Translations under genes and position numbers: made by a program
The notes under the pieces: model-generated
Databases searched by the model: none
What the model was told of the DNA's origin: nothing
The model's input: only the letters and a program-made list of their open reading frames with translations
Source: Alisma plantago-aquatica
Taxonomy: Eukaryota; Streptophyta; Magnoliopsida; Alismatales; Alismataceae
Reading direction: 5' to 3'
Length of the DNA stretch: 64,000 bases
NCBI GenBank assembly: GCA_963693085.1
Contig: OY856409.1
Span: 1,340,806,915 to 1,340,870,914, forward strand
In this document: positions 11,101-23,646 of the stretch, one piece after another
How positions within the stretch are numbered: the stretch's first letter is position 1
Layout of the letters: every line of letters starts with the position of its first letter

Positions 11101-11596
11101 AGAGCTGGTTGTAAAGGGTTACACAAATGCAAGCTTCCAAACTGATAAAGATGATTACAAATCGCAGTCAGGATTTGTATTTTGCCTTAATAATGGAGCT
11201 GTGAGCTGGAAGAGTTCCAAGCAAGAAACAGTTGCCAATTCTACTACAGAGGCCGAGTATATTTTTGCTTCACATGCAGCAAAGGAGGCTGTGTGGATCC
11301 GGAAGTTCATCTCTGAACTTGGTGTAGTTCCCAGTAGCTGTGATGCAATTGAGCTTTATTGTGACAATAATGGAGCTATTGCACAAGCTAAGGAACCCAG
11401 ATCACATTAGCGGTCCAAGCACATACTGCGGCGCTTCCATCTCATACGAGAGATCATACAATGAGGAGATGTGAAGATTTGCAAACTACCAACTGAAGAC
11501 AACATAGCTGACCCACTGACTAAGGCCCTTTCTCAGCAGAAGCATGATGGTCATGCTAGGTCACAAGGACTGAGGTTCCTTGGTGACTGGCTCTAA
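8198..11596 (+). pseudogene. copia-A1 gag-pol polyprotein, gag largely deleted, several stops
   Basis: A single frame runs from ATG at 8198 to TAA at 11594-11596. Only about the first 35 residues of gag remain, then a jump to the zinc-knuckle/protease spacer. Protease is present as Asp114-Thr-Gly. The integrase zinc finger is His249/254-Cys280/283, and its catalytic triad is Asp310, Asp373 and Glu409 (35-residue D-E spacing). Reverse transcriptase follows (from about 9990; YVDDILLMGND near 10605), then RNase H. In-frame stops sit at 9866 (TGA), 10541 (TAA), 11408 (TAG) and one more TGA about 50 bases after that. No frameshift is needed. RNase H reads GYTNASF at 11117-11137, so the usual catalytic Asp is Asn. 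The copy is dead but well preserved. Angela/Tork lineage is inferred from motif wording and LTR start. Confidence 0.93.
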
Positions 11597-11611
11597 GTGC
11601 AAGTGGGAGTC

Positions 11612-13856
11612 TATTGGTATGTATGCCCATAGAGCAAGTCATATGATGATTGTAATGGGATACTTTGTAAATGATTTGAATAATAATAAAGGCAATTTAT
11701 GATCTATATGTTTAAATTGTTTTTGAGATGATGGTGTAACATGATAGATGTCTAAAGAATGATTATACTCAATGACGTATGCTTTTAGGTTAAGGACCTA
11801 AACTATGAGATCATGCGGATGTCAAGAGTATACATTCTTGTTTGGTCCCTAGCCGGTTGATATTGTAGAAATAACCATAGACATCAATAACACTAAAGAC
11901 TAGATTGTGTGTTGGTTGATGACAGAATCTCATTAGTCATGATATAGTGATATCAAACCAAGCACATAGGTACTTGTTAGAGAACAAGGTACCGGACAGA
12001 CCCATCGTGAGAGTGACACATGGAACCATGACTTGGTAGTCATAGTCAGCTCTCACGGTGATGGTGGTGAGTGTGATTCTTAGACCTAAAATCACTACAC
12101 TCAACACATGTCATTGGGTACACTTTGACATCATCAAACGCAATCCTTAAACATGGGTTGTTATAAAGGTGATGATTGGGTGGCTTTGAAACATGGGGAT
12201 TTTGAGGGGTGAGTGATAGATATGGGATTTGTCCCTCCTGAGGGAGTTTGATGTCCTTGGCCACTTGATGAGTAGGATTGAGAAAGGCATGTGCATGCAC
12301 GTGTGAATCAATATGTGATATTGATGTCACACACATCTCACCCAGTCTGCTCTGAGATCAAGGAAATGTATGAACGTTGACAGGATGACTGTTTCATGCC
12401 TCAAGTTCATTCAGGATATCAGTGATAAAGGAATTATACATTCATTGTAACACCATTCACGGATTGTAGGATTGAAAGTTGTTCTCCAACTTTCTATTTC
12501 ACTTGGGTAGCACTGATGTGTGACTAGGCACCGCTCTTTGCTTGTGAAGTCATAAGTGTTACGGACTTTCACTGCCAACGTGAAATGGACCTGCAGGATC
12601 GCACACATAGGATTTAACCTGGAATAGGAGTTTGTCCACAAACATGTTTAGATTGATTACTAAAGGAGTTTAGTAGTTCAATTAAACACTCAATTAATTG
12701 ATAGCTCAATATCATAGTGTTCAAGGTGTTGGACTGATTGATTAGAGTATCAGATTGATTGAAACCACAATTGACTGATTCTGCACAATCTGCACTCCCA
12801 ACCGATCGGCTCATGTGATGAACCGATCGGCTCAGCTAGGTGAACCGATCGGCTCAGGTAGTGAGTCGATCGGCTCATGGACAGGGTGAACGATTGCTTC
12901 AAGTGTTGAAACGATCGGTTCAATTGTTGCAACCGGGCAAGTTGGGAAAGTAAGATTGGTGAGAAATTTCCTTTTGTTTCATTTGCCCAATTTGATTGGA
13001 ACAAGGATTGGTATTTGATACCAATTAGAAACAAAAGAAAGAAAGTCAATCAGGAACAGATCAGGACCACAAACCGACCGGTTCATAAGTGAACCGACCA
13101 GTTCATGGGTCCCAACCGATCGGTTGAGGTGTCAACCGACCGGCTCAGGTCCCCAACCGACCGTTTCAGGAATGAAACAATCGGTTCAGGTTGCGAGTTG
13201 GTTGTTTTTGTGGAAAATCTCGAACCCTTCTACTCTTTCTTTAGTCCCGCATTGCCCGGGATGGAGAACCCTGTCCCATGACTCTCCTATATATAGGGGT
13301 ATTGGGGGCTTCTCAAAGGACAACTCAGTGCAACCAGTTGCTCTGTGAAGTTGTCGTTCTTTCTGGTTTTGGTAACCGAGAGAGAGCCCGAGCAAGTGCT
13401 ACCCGATAAGGGAGGCACAGCAAGGGAAAGACAACTGTAGAGAAAGCGACTGGTGGCAGGAGAGTGTGTCGGTGACTAGTACGCCAACAGGAGGGTGCGA
13501 CTCCTTCTGATTCCTTGTGTGATAAGGAGATCGGAGTTACAGGCAGTCCGTGTGGACGACTGTAGAGGCGGGAGACCTCTGTCGCTCGGAGGACAACTAT
13601 CAATCCCAACAGTCCCAGTGACACCAGGATTCTTCAATCCCGGTGTGACCAGGAGCTGCACAGACACCACCCAAGACCAGAGGTGAAGACCACGCAAGCC
13701 ACGAGGTACTGTCGCCGAGCAAGCCTCGGGACAAGCTATGCATCCACAAACCATCTTTCCTATTATATAAACGTTGATGTGATTCCTTTTGTTCTGGGTT
13801 TTGGGAGAAAATTTTTGTTTCCGCTGCTTCTCTGCCTCCCGAAAAACCCTACAATA
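11612..13856 (+). repeat. copia-A1 3' LTR (2245 bp)
   Basis: It starts TATTGGTATGTATGCCC straight after the polypurine tract and ends CCCTACAATA, giving a short TATTG/CAATA terminal inverted repeat. It shares its start with LTRs at 33498 and 59441 (both reversed). A TATA box (TATATATAG, 13288-13297) lies about 560 bases before the end, as in the copia-A3 LTR remnant. Open frames inside it are shadows. Confidence 0.9.
12797..13190. promoter_or_regulatory. Array of palindromic AACCGATCGGTTCA-type motifs in the LTR U3
   Basis: At least ten copies of ACCGATCGGCTCA or ACCGACCGGTTCA variants occur at roughly 20-base spacing in two clusters (12797-12930 and 13070-13190), upstream of the LTR TATA box. 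The core CCGATCGG is self-complementary. Decayed versions sit at the same LTR position near 31965-32330 and 57490-57720. Confidence 0.7.
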
Positions 13857-16800
13857 TCAGCACAACTGTGTTGAGTACGCTGCCAAACATATAAAATCGC
13901 AAGTTTAAGAACATATATTGCTTGGGAAAAGCATAAAGTAGATAAAAAGAATGAAGCAACAACATTTAGACTTTCTTATTAACCTGCAAGTGTGTGTTAC
14001 CATTATACCAACAATATCATAAGGCCTTTGACCAGCTTCTCAACGGAAGGGGTCTGTGAGGGTGTTCAAGATTAGCTACCCTATTTCAACATGAGGGACT
14101 ACAAGACTAAACGTTGATACTTAACCCTATTCATAAGGGACCTCAAGGCCATTTCCAAGAGCTAAACCTTGTATCAACATGGCTTTCCCTATCATGACAA
14201 CTTAAGTAGGACACCCAATCTTATGTTCTTACCCCGAGAATACAGGAAGGTACACAAGGTTGTATAATGGACATCTATCATTATGTTTTCAAGTTTGTTC
14301 AACGTATGTAATCAAGACCAAAACATAGTAGTCATAGGGAACGTGTAGATCAAACAAGTATATTAAGCCAAGCATTTATACTACATACATACATACATGA
14401 AATTTCAATTACCACTAGTCAGGCCAATAGGAGGATAAAGCATACCTTGATACGAGCAAACTAGCATTAAACAACATGATTAGATCTTTGAAAAGAGTCC
14501 ATCAAAGATATCCTAACCTTACAAGAAAGGGTGATTCTATTAACATCACAAGGATTAGGTCATATCAAACACATCATCAAGGGTGGATGTTTCACTTAAT
14601 CTATGTTCCATGTTTCTCAACAATTGATTTCAACATCTTCAATGTTCACCCAATATCATCGTCAAGCTACATTCTACATCATATATCATTTAGACTCAAG
14701 GTGAAACATCTTTATCAAGATCAAGGATTTCCAAATTAGTTTTCATGGATCTTAATAGGGAAAATCATAAGATTTGAATATGACTAATGTCTTTATCATC
14801 ATATCATCCATTTGAGTCATATTTAGTCATTTTAATGCAAGGTGATCAACACTAGACGAAATATGAGATCAATCTTGATTTAATGGCATAAAGATCAACA
14901 AGTTATTGACTTGAGTACATCAAATAGAAAGGGTGACCATTAGGGTGAGATTTTTACAAGATTAGATCTCAAATATAACAACATGCACATTAGGTCACAT
15001 TTCAATGTCATGTTTAAGTCACATAGTCATAATAGTAAGCAAGATTGATCCATAAATCATTTAGGTGATCAAATCACTTAGAGTTACTGATCTATATCAA
15101 ATATGACGATTTGGAGTTCATATAATCAAGTTGAGCATCAAAGTAAGGTTCATTATCATCAAAGTCCATATCACATACATTTCATGGTTCATTTCATGAA
15201 TTAGAAACATTAATAGAGCATTTCATGATCAAGTTTGATTTATGTAGTACAAGAAAGCATATGTTATTGATTAGGGTCATCAAAAGCAAGTGGAGTCAAG
15301 ATATGATCATGGTATGGCATTAGACATCATTAATCATGTAAAAGAGATGTATTTCATTCCATTTTCAACATAAAAGGAGCTACCAATGTAATTAGTCTTT
15401 GAAATCAAGTTCATTGGATAGATCTTGTCGAGGACATCAAATTTCATATATAATATGTCATTTTTTGAGATACTAATGATTTTATATGAATTTTATAAGA
15501 TTGGGTACATTTACGGATACAAGAGAGAGGGGGAGATATTATACCCATGGAGCAAGTGATGTGGCGCTCGTTGATTGGGTGTCGCTGCGGGTCCACATAA
15601 GTAGTGGGAGTGGGATCGAGTCTTCACTTGGCCCAATAAAATGTGAGAAAGAGAGGATCTGAAGGGAGGCTCGTGCGATCTGGGCCCTTCATTGACGATC
15701 TGATGGCAGTTGCTCTTTGCCCCTTGTTTGGGCGGCTCGCGAGGGCAGAGCCCAGTGCAGCGGCACTGCAACAACACAACTTGATGGGGTATGGAGGAGG
15801 AAGGAGTAGTAGGGAATAATGAGGGCTGGGAACCATCCTCCCATGCTCATAGGAGCTTTGCGAGATCAGATTGGGTCTCAATCGTAAATGAGATGCAAAG
15901 TACGGAAAATGTCCAAACAAGCAGCAGTGGCGGTGCCGCTGAAGGTGGATGGAGAGGAAGGGGAGATTGAGGGTGAGTAAGGGCCAGATGAGTGGGATAA
16001 GAAGGGGAAAACAAAGGGAAATGTATTGTAGAGCCAAAGGGCTTAAAATGAGGATGTGAGGAGGGATGAATGGTGCCAACTTCCATGTCCTCGGCCATGG
16101 TGGCTGACCATGGTGGGAGAGGTGCTCCATGTCTCTACCGTGGACCGTATTTCTAGCAACGAGTAGGGGAAGGTTGTAGGAGTATGGGTGAGGACTTTCA
16201 TGTCCTTAATTTGACCTAGGCAATGTTGTAGCACCATGATTTCACTTTGTCCAGCCCTAGGGTCACTGTGGTGTCTTGTTCTAAGGAATAAGACAACCCA
16301 TAGTCGTTCGATGTGGCACAGAGGATCCATGTCCCTTGGATTGATGGATCAGGGTACACAACGGAAAGGGGCCATATGGGCATACACGAGTGGGTCGATC
16401 CCGAGAGGTGAGAAAGGTTGAGGCCCAAGAAGGGAAAAAGGCAAAATCAAGGTGATAAAAAGCAAGAAAAGAGGCAATTTTGCAAAAGCCATAACTTTGT
16501 GCTTGATTATCCGATTAGGGTGAAATCTTCAACATTGGATTCAAAATTCCACCATATATCTAATGGCAAAATATTGAGATCATGATCATCACATTGAGTG
16601 ATCTCAAAAATTCAAAAGATCCTCAATGTTTTTAAGGTACTCAACATGGCATAATAGGGCTCAAAATTGTAATTCCTTAATCACATCTCATCAATTAAGC
16701 AACAAATGATTCCAAAAGATCCAATTGATGATTAGGAAGGTCACTGAGTCAAAGTGTGGATACTTGGAGGAGAGAGAAAAATCAAGGTTTTTACACTTGT

Positions 16801-16956
16801 CTAAACCTAATTCTCAAACATCTAGGTTCTAACCTAGAGGCTAAGTCAGACCTTATTCCTATAGAACAACTTACTAAGTTTCTAGGGTGTAAGGTGAACA
16901 GTTCAATTAATTTGTGTTTTCATGATGATAAATTGTTAGGTGTAGCTATTTTTCAT
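13857..16956. repeat. Unclassified repeat DNA between copia-A1 and gypsy-B1
   Basis: No recognisable protein is found. 14360-15160 is repeated in inverted orientation at 25520-26290, so at least that part is a dispersed repeat. The 15500-16430 part is more GC-rich, with opposing short open frames of no family. The texture resembles a long gypsy-type LTR read on the minus strand, but neither terminus could be fixed. The last 190 bases before 16957 may be the leader of gypsy-B1. Confidence 0.5.
14360..15160 (+). repeat. Diverged inverted repeat partner of 25520-26290
   Basis: Reading this stretch forward and 25520-26290 backward gives the same order of matches, for example the CATTTATACTACATACATAC word at the left and CAAGTTGAGCATC at the right end. 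By eye the similarity is around 75-80 percent, so it is an old pair of family members rather than a recent hairpin. Confidence 0.8.
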
Positions 16957-16970
16957 GCTCTGATACCAAC
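16957..16970 (-). other. Primer-binding site of gypsy-B1 (initiator tRNA-Met)
   Basis: The reverse strand reads GTTGGTATCAGAGC next to the LTR end GGGGCGTTACA, complementary to the 3' end of initiator tRNA-Met. Confidence 0.8.
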
Positions 16971-19900
16971 TGTAACGCCCCTGATTCTGCCATGTCGAGA
17001 CTTAAAAGGCCCAAGAGGACAAATCTAAAAACATCAGATAATTGTTTCAGAGAGCGATGCAGAAGCATTGTGCGTATACATAAAAATTCAATTATAATGC
17101 ATACACCACAACATTATCAACGTTCAACATGTATATTTACAATATGAATTATTACAACTTACATTTTCATTAAAAAGGAAGTTTTACAAGTCGATGAACA
17201 TGTATGCTAACAGGATCTAAACACAATAGGTAAACATATACAGCTGCTCACTTCCCATCTTTTCTTCCATGCTAGCTCTGAACCTAGAAAATACATAAAA
17301 TAGACAAGTCAACCTAAAGTTGGTATGTGGTTGAAAAGATATAGATACTATGCTGGCATACATGAGGTATTTGAAGAAAGAAGAAAAGAAAAAAAGCAAA
17401 CATTATTTAAGGTGGAGAATCAGGTAAACCCAAGTTATTAGCCATATTTCAATGAACATGCATTACTATGGTGGACTTAGCACAACATCACATAAATTAT
17501 TGGGCCCATTCCCCCCGTACCTTGTACCATTAGGGATCTCTTCGCGTACCATGTACCATTAGGGAGGTGCTAGTCAACATTAATACTTTCCCTTTCTAAT
17601 AGGGAGATTAATGAACACCATCAGTAACTACATTTCATTTTCTTTCTTTAATTTTCTTAATGTTTAAGGCGGAGGAGTACCATAATATACATACATCCAA
17701 GCAAGTTTATACAAATAAATGCAAGCAAGTACTTATACTTATTTCATCCAACAAAACTAGTCATGTAAGTATATCCACGTACCTGAGTTCAGATTTTTCT
17801 TAATACATCCTTGATCATCTAGAAACCCGGTCACCACATGATTAATAACAAATATTCATCATTAACACATGGTTCATATATTCTTGATATTTTAGGTCCA
17901 AAGTAGGGTTTTGGTCAAACCTAGGTCAAATTGATGTTAGGATGGTGTCTAGTATTTTTAGTCTGATCTATATGTCATTATTAAGGTTTGGTACGAATTT
18001 CATATTTTTTTGAAACTTTCTCTATTTTCAAGAATTAATAAGATGCTAAAAGCATATAATTAGTCATTAATAGAAAATACCTACTATTTAGGTATATTAC
18101 TCAGACCAAACTCCAAATAGGGATTGAAAACATCATTGGGGTTCTAAGAGAATTTTTTGAGAATTAATCTTAACTGGATATTTTTTATTCTGATTATATG
18201 AATTTGTAAAGGAACATTATAAAAAAAACAAAATATCACAAACAAAAATGTCTTAAAAGTCTGATATAGAGGTTTCATAAGAAAGAGGACAATTTTCTAA
18301 GTCTAGGGATGTTTTTTGGGGGATTTTTAGGCCAAGTGAGTTATTTTTAAGCCATTTTCTAAGAAAAGGTCATTTTCTAAAAATTAAAAGTATGTACCTC
18401 GCAGTAGGGTCCCACTGGTCTGAGGTGCCAGCTACGGATTAGTCAAGGCTCTCAATGTAAGTGGCCCTCTTTGATGTTTGATTAAGATGATCTGTTTCAG
18501 TGAGTTAGATGTATGAGTTGGCCGATTCGGATTGGGTCTCCCCCAATCCTTCCTTCGTGTGACTTGCGTTGTGATGCAAGAACTTGTCCTACCATTGAGC
18601 ACTACTACTACAAGAGGACTCCACTGAGGAATCACACTAGTGTCAAGCTCCAACCTTGCCTATTCATCCATGAATCACCATCTTGAAGGGGGTGTAGAGG
18701 TCGTCGTTCACCCATCGAAGTGATGTCAGACGTAAATAAGTAGGGCGGTCGGATTGCCAACCCCCATCGCCTCCGCAGGAGAAAGGGGGAATGGGTCATT
18801 CTTCATCGAACACCCAAGGAAAAGCTCCCTTAAGCTTTTAAAGAGAATGGAGAACTCACCATATTCATCCAAAAGAATCGCAGTAGCCTCAGGTGTGCTC
18901 TCCGATCTCAACGTTAACCTCACCTTGGGTGGAGTTCGGTTGTTGGGGAAGACACAGATAAGCCAAGGACTAGACCTCCTCTCAAGATCATGGAGTCATG
19001 GAATAAGTCCTCCACCATTACCCTATCTCCCTCACTCCCATCTCCACTCTTGGTTCATCTTGTAGCCACCTGCAAGTTTGAGTGGAGAAGATAGACGAAA
19101 GGAGGGTTTGGTTCTTCCTAATCTCTATATCAAAATGGTTGTATGAGGGGTTGTTCAGAAGCCCCAAGTACAACAAATCGAATTCCCTAACCATCATCAT
19201 GTGGAAATCATGATATAGGGTGATGTCATTGAAGAGGAGCAGGGCTTGGTCATCCTCCACCAGTTCCAAAATGGTTGAAGGTTGGAGATAAGGCGTGAAC
19301 CCTTGGATTAGTTTCTAGGGCCACGATTAGCTCACCCTCAAGTGGATCCAATGGCCTTCAGATCGTATGAAAATATCAAGAAAGAGCATGGCTGTGTGAT
19401 ATTATTTGTCACTCGTCACGACCCTAAGTCCTAAATAGCCTAAAGAGCAAAGTCTGATCATAATTATATCATTAATGTCCTCAACTTAAAACAATGACAT
19501 CTCCTTGTAGCATTTTCATATCATTATAAAATTTCAAACATAGTCTCATAATATCCTAAAGTAGCTTATACCAAAGTTTTATACACAAATTCCATTATTT
19601 AATCATCCAAATAAATTATCCAAAAAACCTTACAATTAGATGTATAAACCTTCAATTCAATTCAAGCAATCATTAAAACGTGGCTGACAAGGTCCAAAAA
19701 CTCTTTTTATGGTACTAGAATTCCTCATGGCTCATGAATTGACCATTTGAGTTTGTTGAAATTATTTTGTGGACCTTTGGGCCTCATAAGTACCCAATAA
19801 GATTAATAAAGAAGCCATTCATCATAATTGAACTCATAGCATCATCAATGCAATCTCAACTTACTCATGTTCACCATATAAGACCTCATGTTCGCTAATT

Positions 19901-19971
19901 ATATCATTTAACTCTAAATACATCTGCAATACTAGATTGGGTATCAGAACCCTAAAATCTAGGTTAGCATA
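16971..19971 (-). repeat. gypsy-B1 5' LTR (3.0 kb)
   Basis: On the minus strand it ends GGGGCGTTACA next to the primer-binding site. It aligns along its length with the gypsy-B2 3' LTR (37753-50846 without the nested insert), for example GTTTCAGAGAGCGATGC at 17044 versus GTTTCAGAGAGTGATGC at 37829. The minus-strand start is placed at 19971 by aligning AGGTTAGCATA with AGGGTCATCACA of the B2 LTR. Length agrees with B2 (about 2976). Divergence is high, so this is an older copy. No coding potential is seen. Confidence 0.8.
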
Positions 19972-20759
19972 GAAGTTGTAACAAGGTAGTTGTAGGGGAA
20001 CCTGTGGCTAGATTGAACCCTTCATGACCTATTAAATTATGTCCCACATTTTCCTTTTCCTTATTGTTCATCAATATCCAATCAAGACAAAACAAAGCTG
20101 GCACTAGGTTTTGATATGAAAACACCTGATCCCATTCCAAGCTTGACATGTGGAATGGTCTTGCGCCATATGTACTAAAATTGTTCTGTAGACAATGTAC
20201 TGAGCCCCCTGAATAAAATGAGGCAAGAGGAAAGGTGGTACTTGAGAATTTTGGGGCCATCTGTTCCCCACAATCAAATTCTAATAAATAGTAAAAATCC
20301 TTTCCTTTTCATGGCTATCTAGAATTCCTCCTTCCCTTATCTGTGTCGGTCATAGTTTTCATTGAGGATGAGTCCCTTCTCTTTCCCCTATAGGGTTGGC
20401 ATTCATATGAGTCACTCTTATCTACATCTACTGGCAATGATATTAGATGCTTATTTTGATTTGATTTGGAACCTTGTGTTGTGAATCATTCCAAAGGTCG
20501 AGCTTCATTCCTCTACTATACCTATATATGGGAGGTGGGTGGTGCTTGATCTAGTATCTGTCTAGATGAGACTGAAGGGCAACAATCTTGGTGATGAGTT
20601 GCTACTTTGAATTCTTTAAGTCCTTCTAGTAACACGCAAAGATTCATCTCATCGGGGATGGGGGCCTCTCTTTGATGAGAAGAAGATCTTGCTTGTTGCA
20701 CATGAGCCCGAGTTCTAAGCGGCAAGGAACATTCTTGTGTCTGATCAGATGAAGAACGA
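19972..20759 (-). pseudogene. Possible gypsy gag N-terminus, decayed
   Basis: A minus-strand frame at 20522-20725 reads MPLRTRAHVQQARSSSHQRE followed by PDEMNLCVLLEGLKEFK, which resembles the basic, Ser/Arg-rich start of some plant gypsy Gag proteins. Downstream (20522 to 19972) all frames are broken. Gypsy-B1 may have inserted into this older element at 19971. The identification rests on composition and a short motif only. Confidence 0.3.
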
Positions 20760-21815
20760 GTTGGTAAGGAGCATCATCAGAAGTGAATGAAAAGAAATTA
20801 TGTGTATCTAATCACTTAGGTAGTTAATTAGAAGCACACTACCGCTTGCTAGACTCACTTCACTAGGAGCTCTGCTCGCTTGGAATTGGAATATGGAATG
20901 AGTAGCTAGAAACATACTGGGGCGATGATTTTGATTTGATCTCAAAATAAATGGAAGGAGCAGAGTTTGCTGAGATCTTTATTTCAGTGCCTACCCTCAA
21001 CAACAAAGTGACAATCTTGAGAGTATGATATCCCTATGAGATCGAGGGAGAAGCAAAATCTCTACTACTTTGTTGAATTTCATATAGAAAGAAATTGAAC
21101 CACTTCGCTTTTTAGAGATATATGAGAATTTGCTTTTTGGTCCCTTTCAGCCAATGGTTAGAACATCATATTTTCATGACGAATACATGGGTTTGAGTCT
21201 CGTAAGAGATAGGTACTCTCATTCTCAACGACTTTTAAATAGTTAAATATAACATGGTTGAGCTCACTATCTGGATGAAAAAAGTGGTCCAGAAGCTTCT
21301 ACTTTTCTTTTACAACAAGCAAGATGAGATCACCACTTCTCTCAATAATGAACTTTCTTTCATTCTTTCTTGCCCCTCCAAATTCTCTTTCAAGACAAAG
21401 AGGAGGGAGCACCACTACTATACAAACCACAAAATGGAGGGAGATAAGAGACCACTCTTCCACTTTGAAAGAAGTAGATCCCACCACTTTCTTGAAATGG
21501 AATCATTGGAATAAGAAAAAAAAAGGGTTGGGGTGTCGGGTGGGGCTGCCACTTTTTTCAACACAGAACTGGATAAGTTATGGTTGGCATTTCTATTTCC
21601 AAATCTCACTCTATTGCATGCAGGCAACAAGGAGATGTTTTTGTTGGTTGTCATGGTTCTGGGGTGCCATGATCCTTCCCTCGCAACCCATCGAACATCA
21701 ATTATCACTCTGTCTTTCTTCCACCAAACCAAAGGAAGGTTACTTGAGGCGGAAAAGATTAGTCAAAGGGGGAGATCCCTCACGCATAGGCAAAGGCTCT
21801 CCTGGGGTGGGTACT
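20760..21815 (+). other. Probable nuclear insertion of mitochondrial DNA (NUMT)
   Basis: The segment contains a decayed mitochondrial-type trnE-UUC (21140-21211) and flanks whose wording (for example CTAGACTCACTTCACTAGG near 20850) looks like plant mitochondrial spacer, with a balanced base composition unlike the AT-rich surroundings. Its limits are guesses: composition shifts near 20760 and again near 21815. No mitochondrial protein gene was recognised in 21250-21815, although several frames are open there. Confidence 0.5.
21140..21211 (+). pseudogene. trnE: Decayed mitochondrial-type tRNA-Glu(UUC)
   Basis: The 72-base sequence starts GTCCCTTTCAGCC, keeps the TTC anticodon in ATTTTCATG, and ends TCTCGTAAGAGATA, matching plant mitochondrial trnE over its length with about nine changes, several of them G-to-A or C-to-T. 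One acceptor-stem pair is lost (C4 opposite A). The bases expected in a working gene (GGTTCGATTC T-loop) are altered to GGTTTGAGTC. It is very unlikely to function. Confidence 0.75.
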
Positions 21816-23249
21816 AGAAATATTTTGATGTTTATTACTAGAAAATTGTATATAATAGAAGTCATTAGTATTATTTGAAGATTTAATTTAAGGTAGGAAG
21901 CTTAACTACAAGGTCACCTTTTCAATTTTGGAAACTATAGAGTTGATAGTTGACCTAGGGAATTTACACAAGTTTTGCTTAAAAGGGAAAATGAATAAAA
22001 TATTATAAGAAAAATACCCTTGAACTAGAGCCAAACTCAGACCTGGATCATATCTCTTCCTAGAAATGACTGTGGAAGTTATCCGTTCACCCAAATTATA
22101 TAGGGTTGATACACAACATTACATTGATGTGTCAAAAATAAATTCAACAACATGATATTATACTAGTATACTATTTATCATCTACATAAACCCATGATAA
22201 TCCTAATTTTATTTGACATTAGTATGTATACAATAGAGGAAACACCAAAATCTATCAAATCCTCATTGCCACAATCTAACTCATCACAATTCCTAGGGTT
22301 TCATGTTCTTATACAAAGGATTTTAAACCCTCATGGAACCCCCTAATGGCTAGAACTCTTGCTAATTATTCCTGAATACTTCCATATCCTCCCTCAAATA
22401 CCCACCTCCCATTACTAAACTTGGACATCATATGCACTCCTATTACCATGGTAACTCAATCAATTGTGTCCACACCAATGTAGGGCCCCAACAACGACCA
22501 TTGTACAATTGCTCGGGTGTGCTTCTGGTTCGATCACCCTTCAAATTGTTTCCCCTTGTGAGTTGCAACCTAAGGCTAGCATAGTAACACAAAAATCTTG
22601 TGACATGGGAATGTCATGGTTTTAGCAGTCGGTAATGTGTTTTCTTATGAAAGATTATGTCTCACTTGGGTTAAAATTGATACTTTGTCCATGATCTAGT
22701 AATTTTTCAAAAATTTCCAAAATCCCAATGTTTGCCCCATTAGTGTTAATTAGAATTAAATTTTTTTAGATAATATTAAAATAAATCTCAAAATTAGATT
22801 AAACCACTCACTCATAAAAAAATGTAAATCTAAGTAGGAAACTTGATTTAAAGTTCTTCAACATTGGTTTACACCATAAGACCTTAGATTCAACCCCAAA
22901 CTCAGTTGAAGAAAGAATTAGGGAAAATGGGATCGGAGTAGATAATTTATGGTGGAAGTGAGTAACATACTAAAATTGAGACAAACAACTAAGTATGATT
23001 AGAAATTACCAATAATTACCAACAATTTGGTAAAGAGTCCTAGTTCTAGGTTGAATTGGGTGGAATCTTCCAAAATCACTTCTAATCTACATCTCCTCCG
23101 TCAATAGAGATATGATATGGATGGTGGTTGTTTTAGGTGTTTTGAGTCATAATATTACTTTATAAACATCATTTAACTTTTTTGGGTAAAGTTATTTTTC
23201 ACACACAAACGTATGTATATATGTGTGTTTTTATGTATATATACATATA
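21816..23249. other. AT-rich sequence, nothing recognised
   Basis: There is no open frame above about 60 codons with family similarity and no clear terminal repeats. Homopolymer-rich AT sequence continues to the (TA)n stretch before the first MITE-like element. Confidence 0.5.
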
Positions 23250-23610
23250 TATGGGTTTATCTTTAATAGCTACATGGGTAACTTGGAATTTGCTACCTCT
23301 ATCATCCAATAAGTAACTATTTCGTCAGAAAAGTAACTCTCTAGACAAAAGTAACTATGTTTACCAAAAAGTAACAATTCGACTAAAAAAGTAAAACCGA
23401 GTAGTATACACAATAAAGATTCTGGAATATATATGTAATTGTATATTTTTTACATATGTTACAAATGTAACTATTTATGTATGTAAAGTGACATTTTGGA
23501 AGGTAAAATAACCTTGTACATGTGTAAAGTAAGAAACTCCAGAAAAAGTAACCAAATCTAGAGCGGGTAGCTACCCGTGCAGGAAATGAATGAACACCCT
23601 ATATATGTAT
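23250..23610. mobile_element. Candidate MITE with repeated AAGTAAC words
   Basis: A ~360-bp AT-rich block lies between two TA-rich runs. Imperfect inverted ends pair GCTACATGGGTAAC on the left with GGGTAGCTACCCGTG on the right, and the interior has seven AAGTAAC-like words. There is no coding capacity. The terminal repeats are weak, so the call is tentative. Confidence 0.4.
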
Positions 23611-23611
23611 A

Positions 23612-23643
<32 letters not shown>

Positions 23644-23646
23644 GAA

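Larger units (their letters stand above)
7813..13856 (+). mobile_element. Ty1-copia LTR retrotransposon copia-A1 (Angela/Tork-like), 5' LTR cut off by the CACTA insertion
   Basis: It consists of a leader (7813-8197), a gag-pol reading frame broken by stops (8198-11596), a polypurine tract CAAGTGGGAG at about 11600-11609, and a 2.2-kb 3' LTR. The leader matches the leader of copia-A4 near 53.5-54.0 kb on the opposite strand, which shows that the CACTA element landed inside an existing copia copy. The 5' LTR should lie beyond the far CACTA end, outside the window. Confidence 0.92.

Noticed and set aside
15511..16428. Several ORFs of 70-168 codons on the minus strand
   Set aside because: Low complexity, mutually overlapping, no family motif; the region is repeat DNA.
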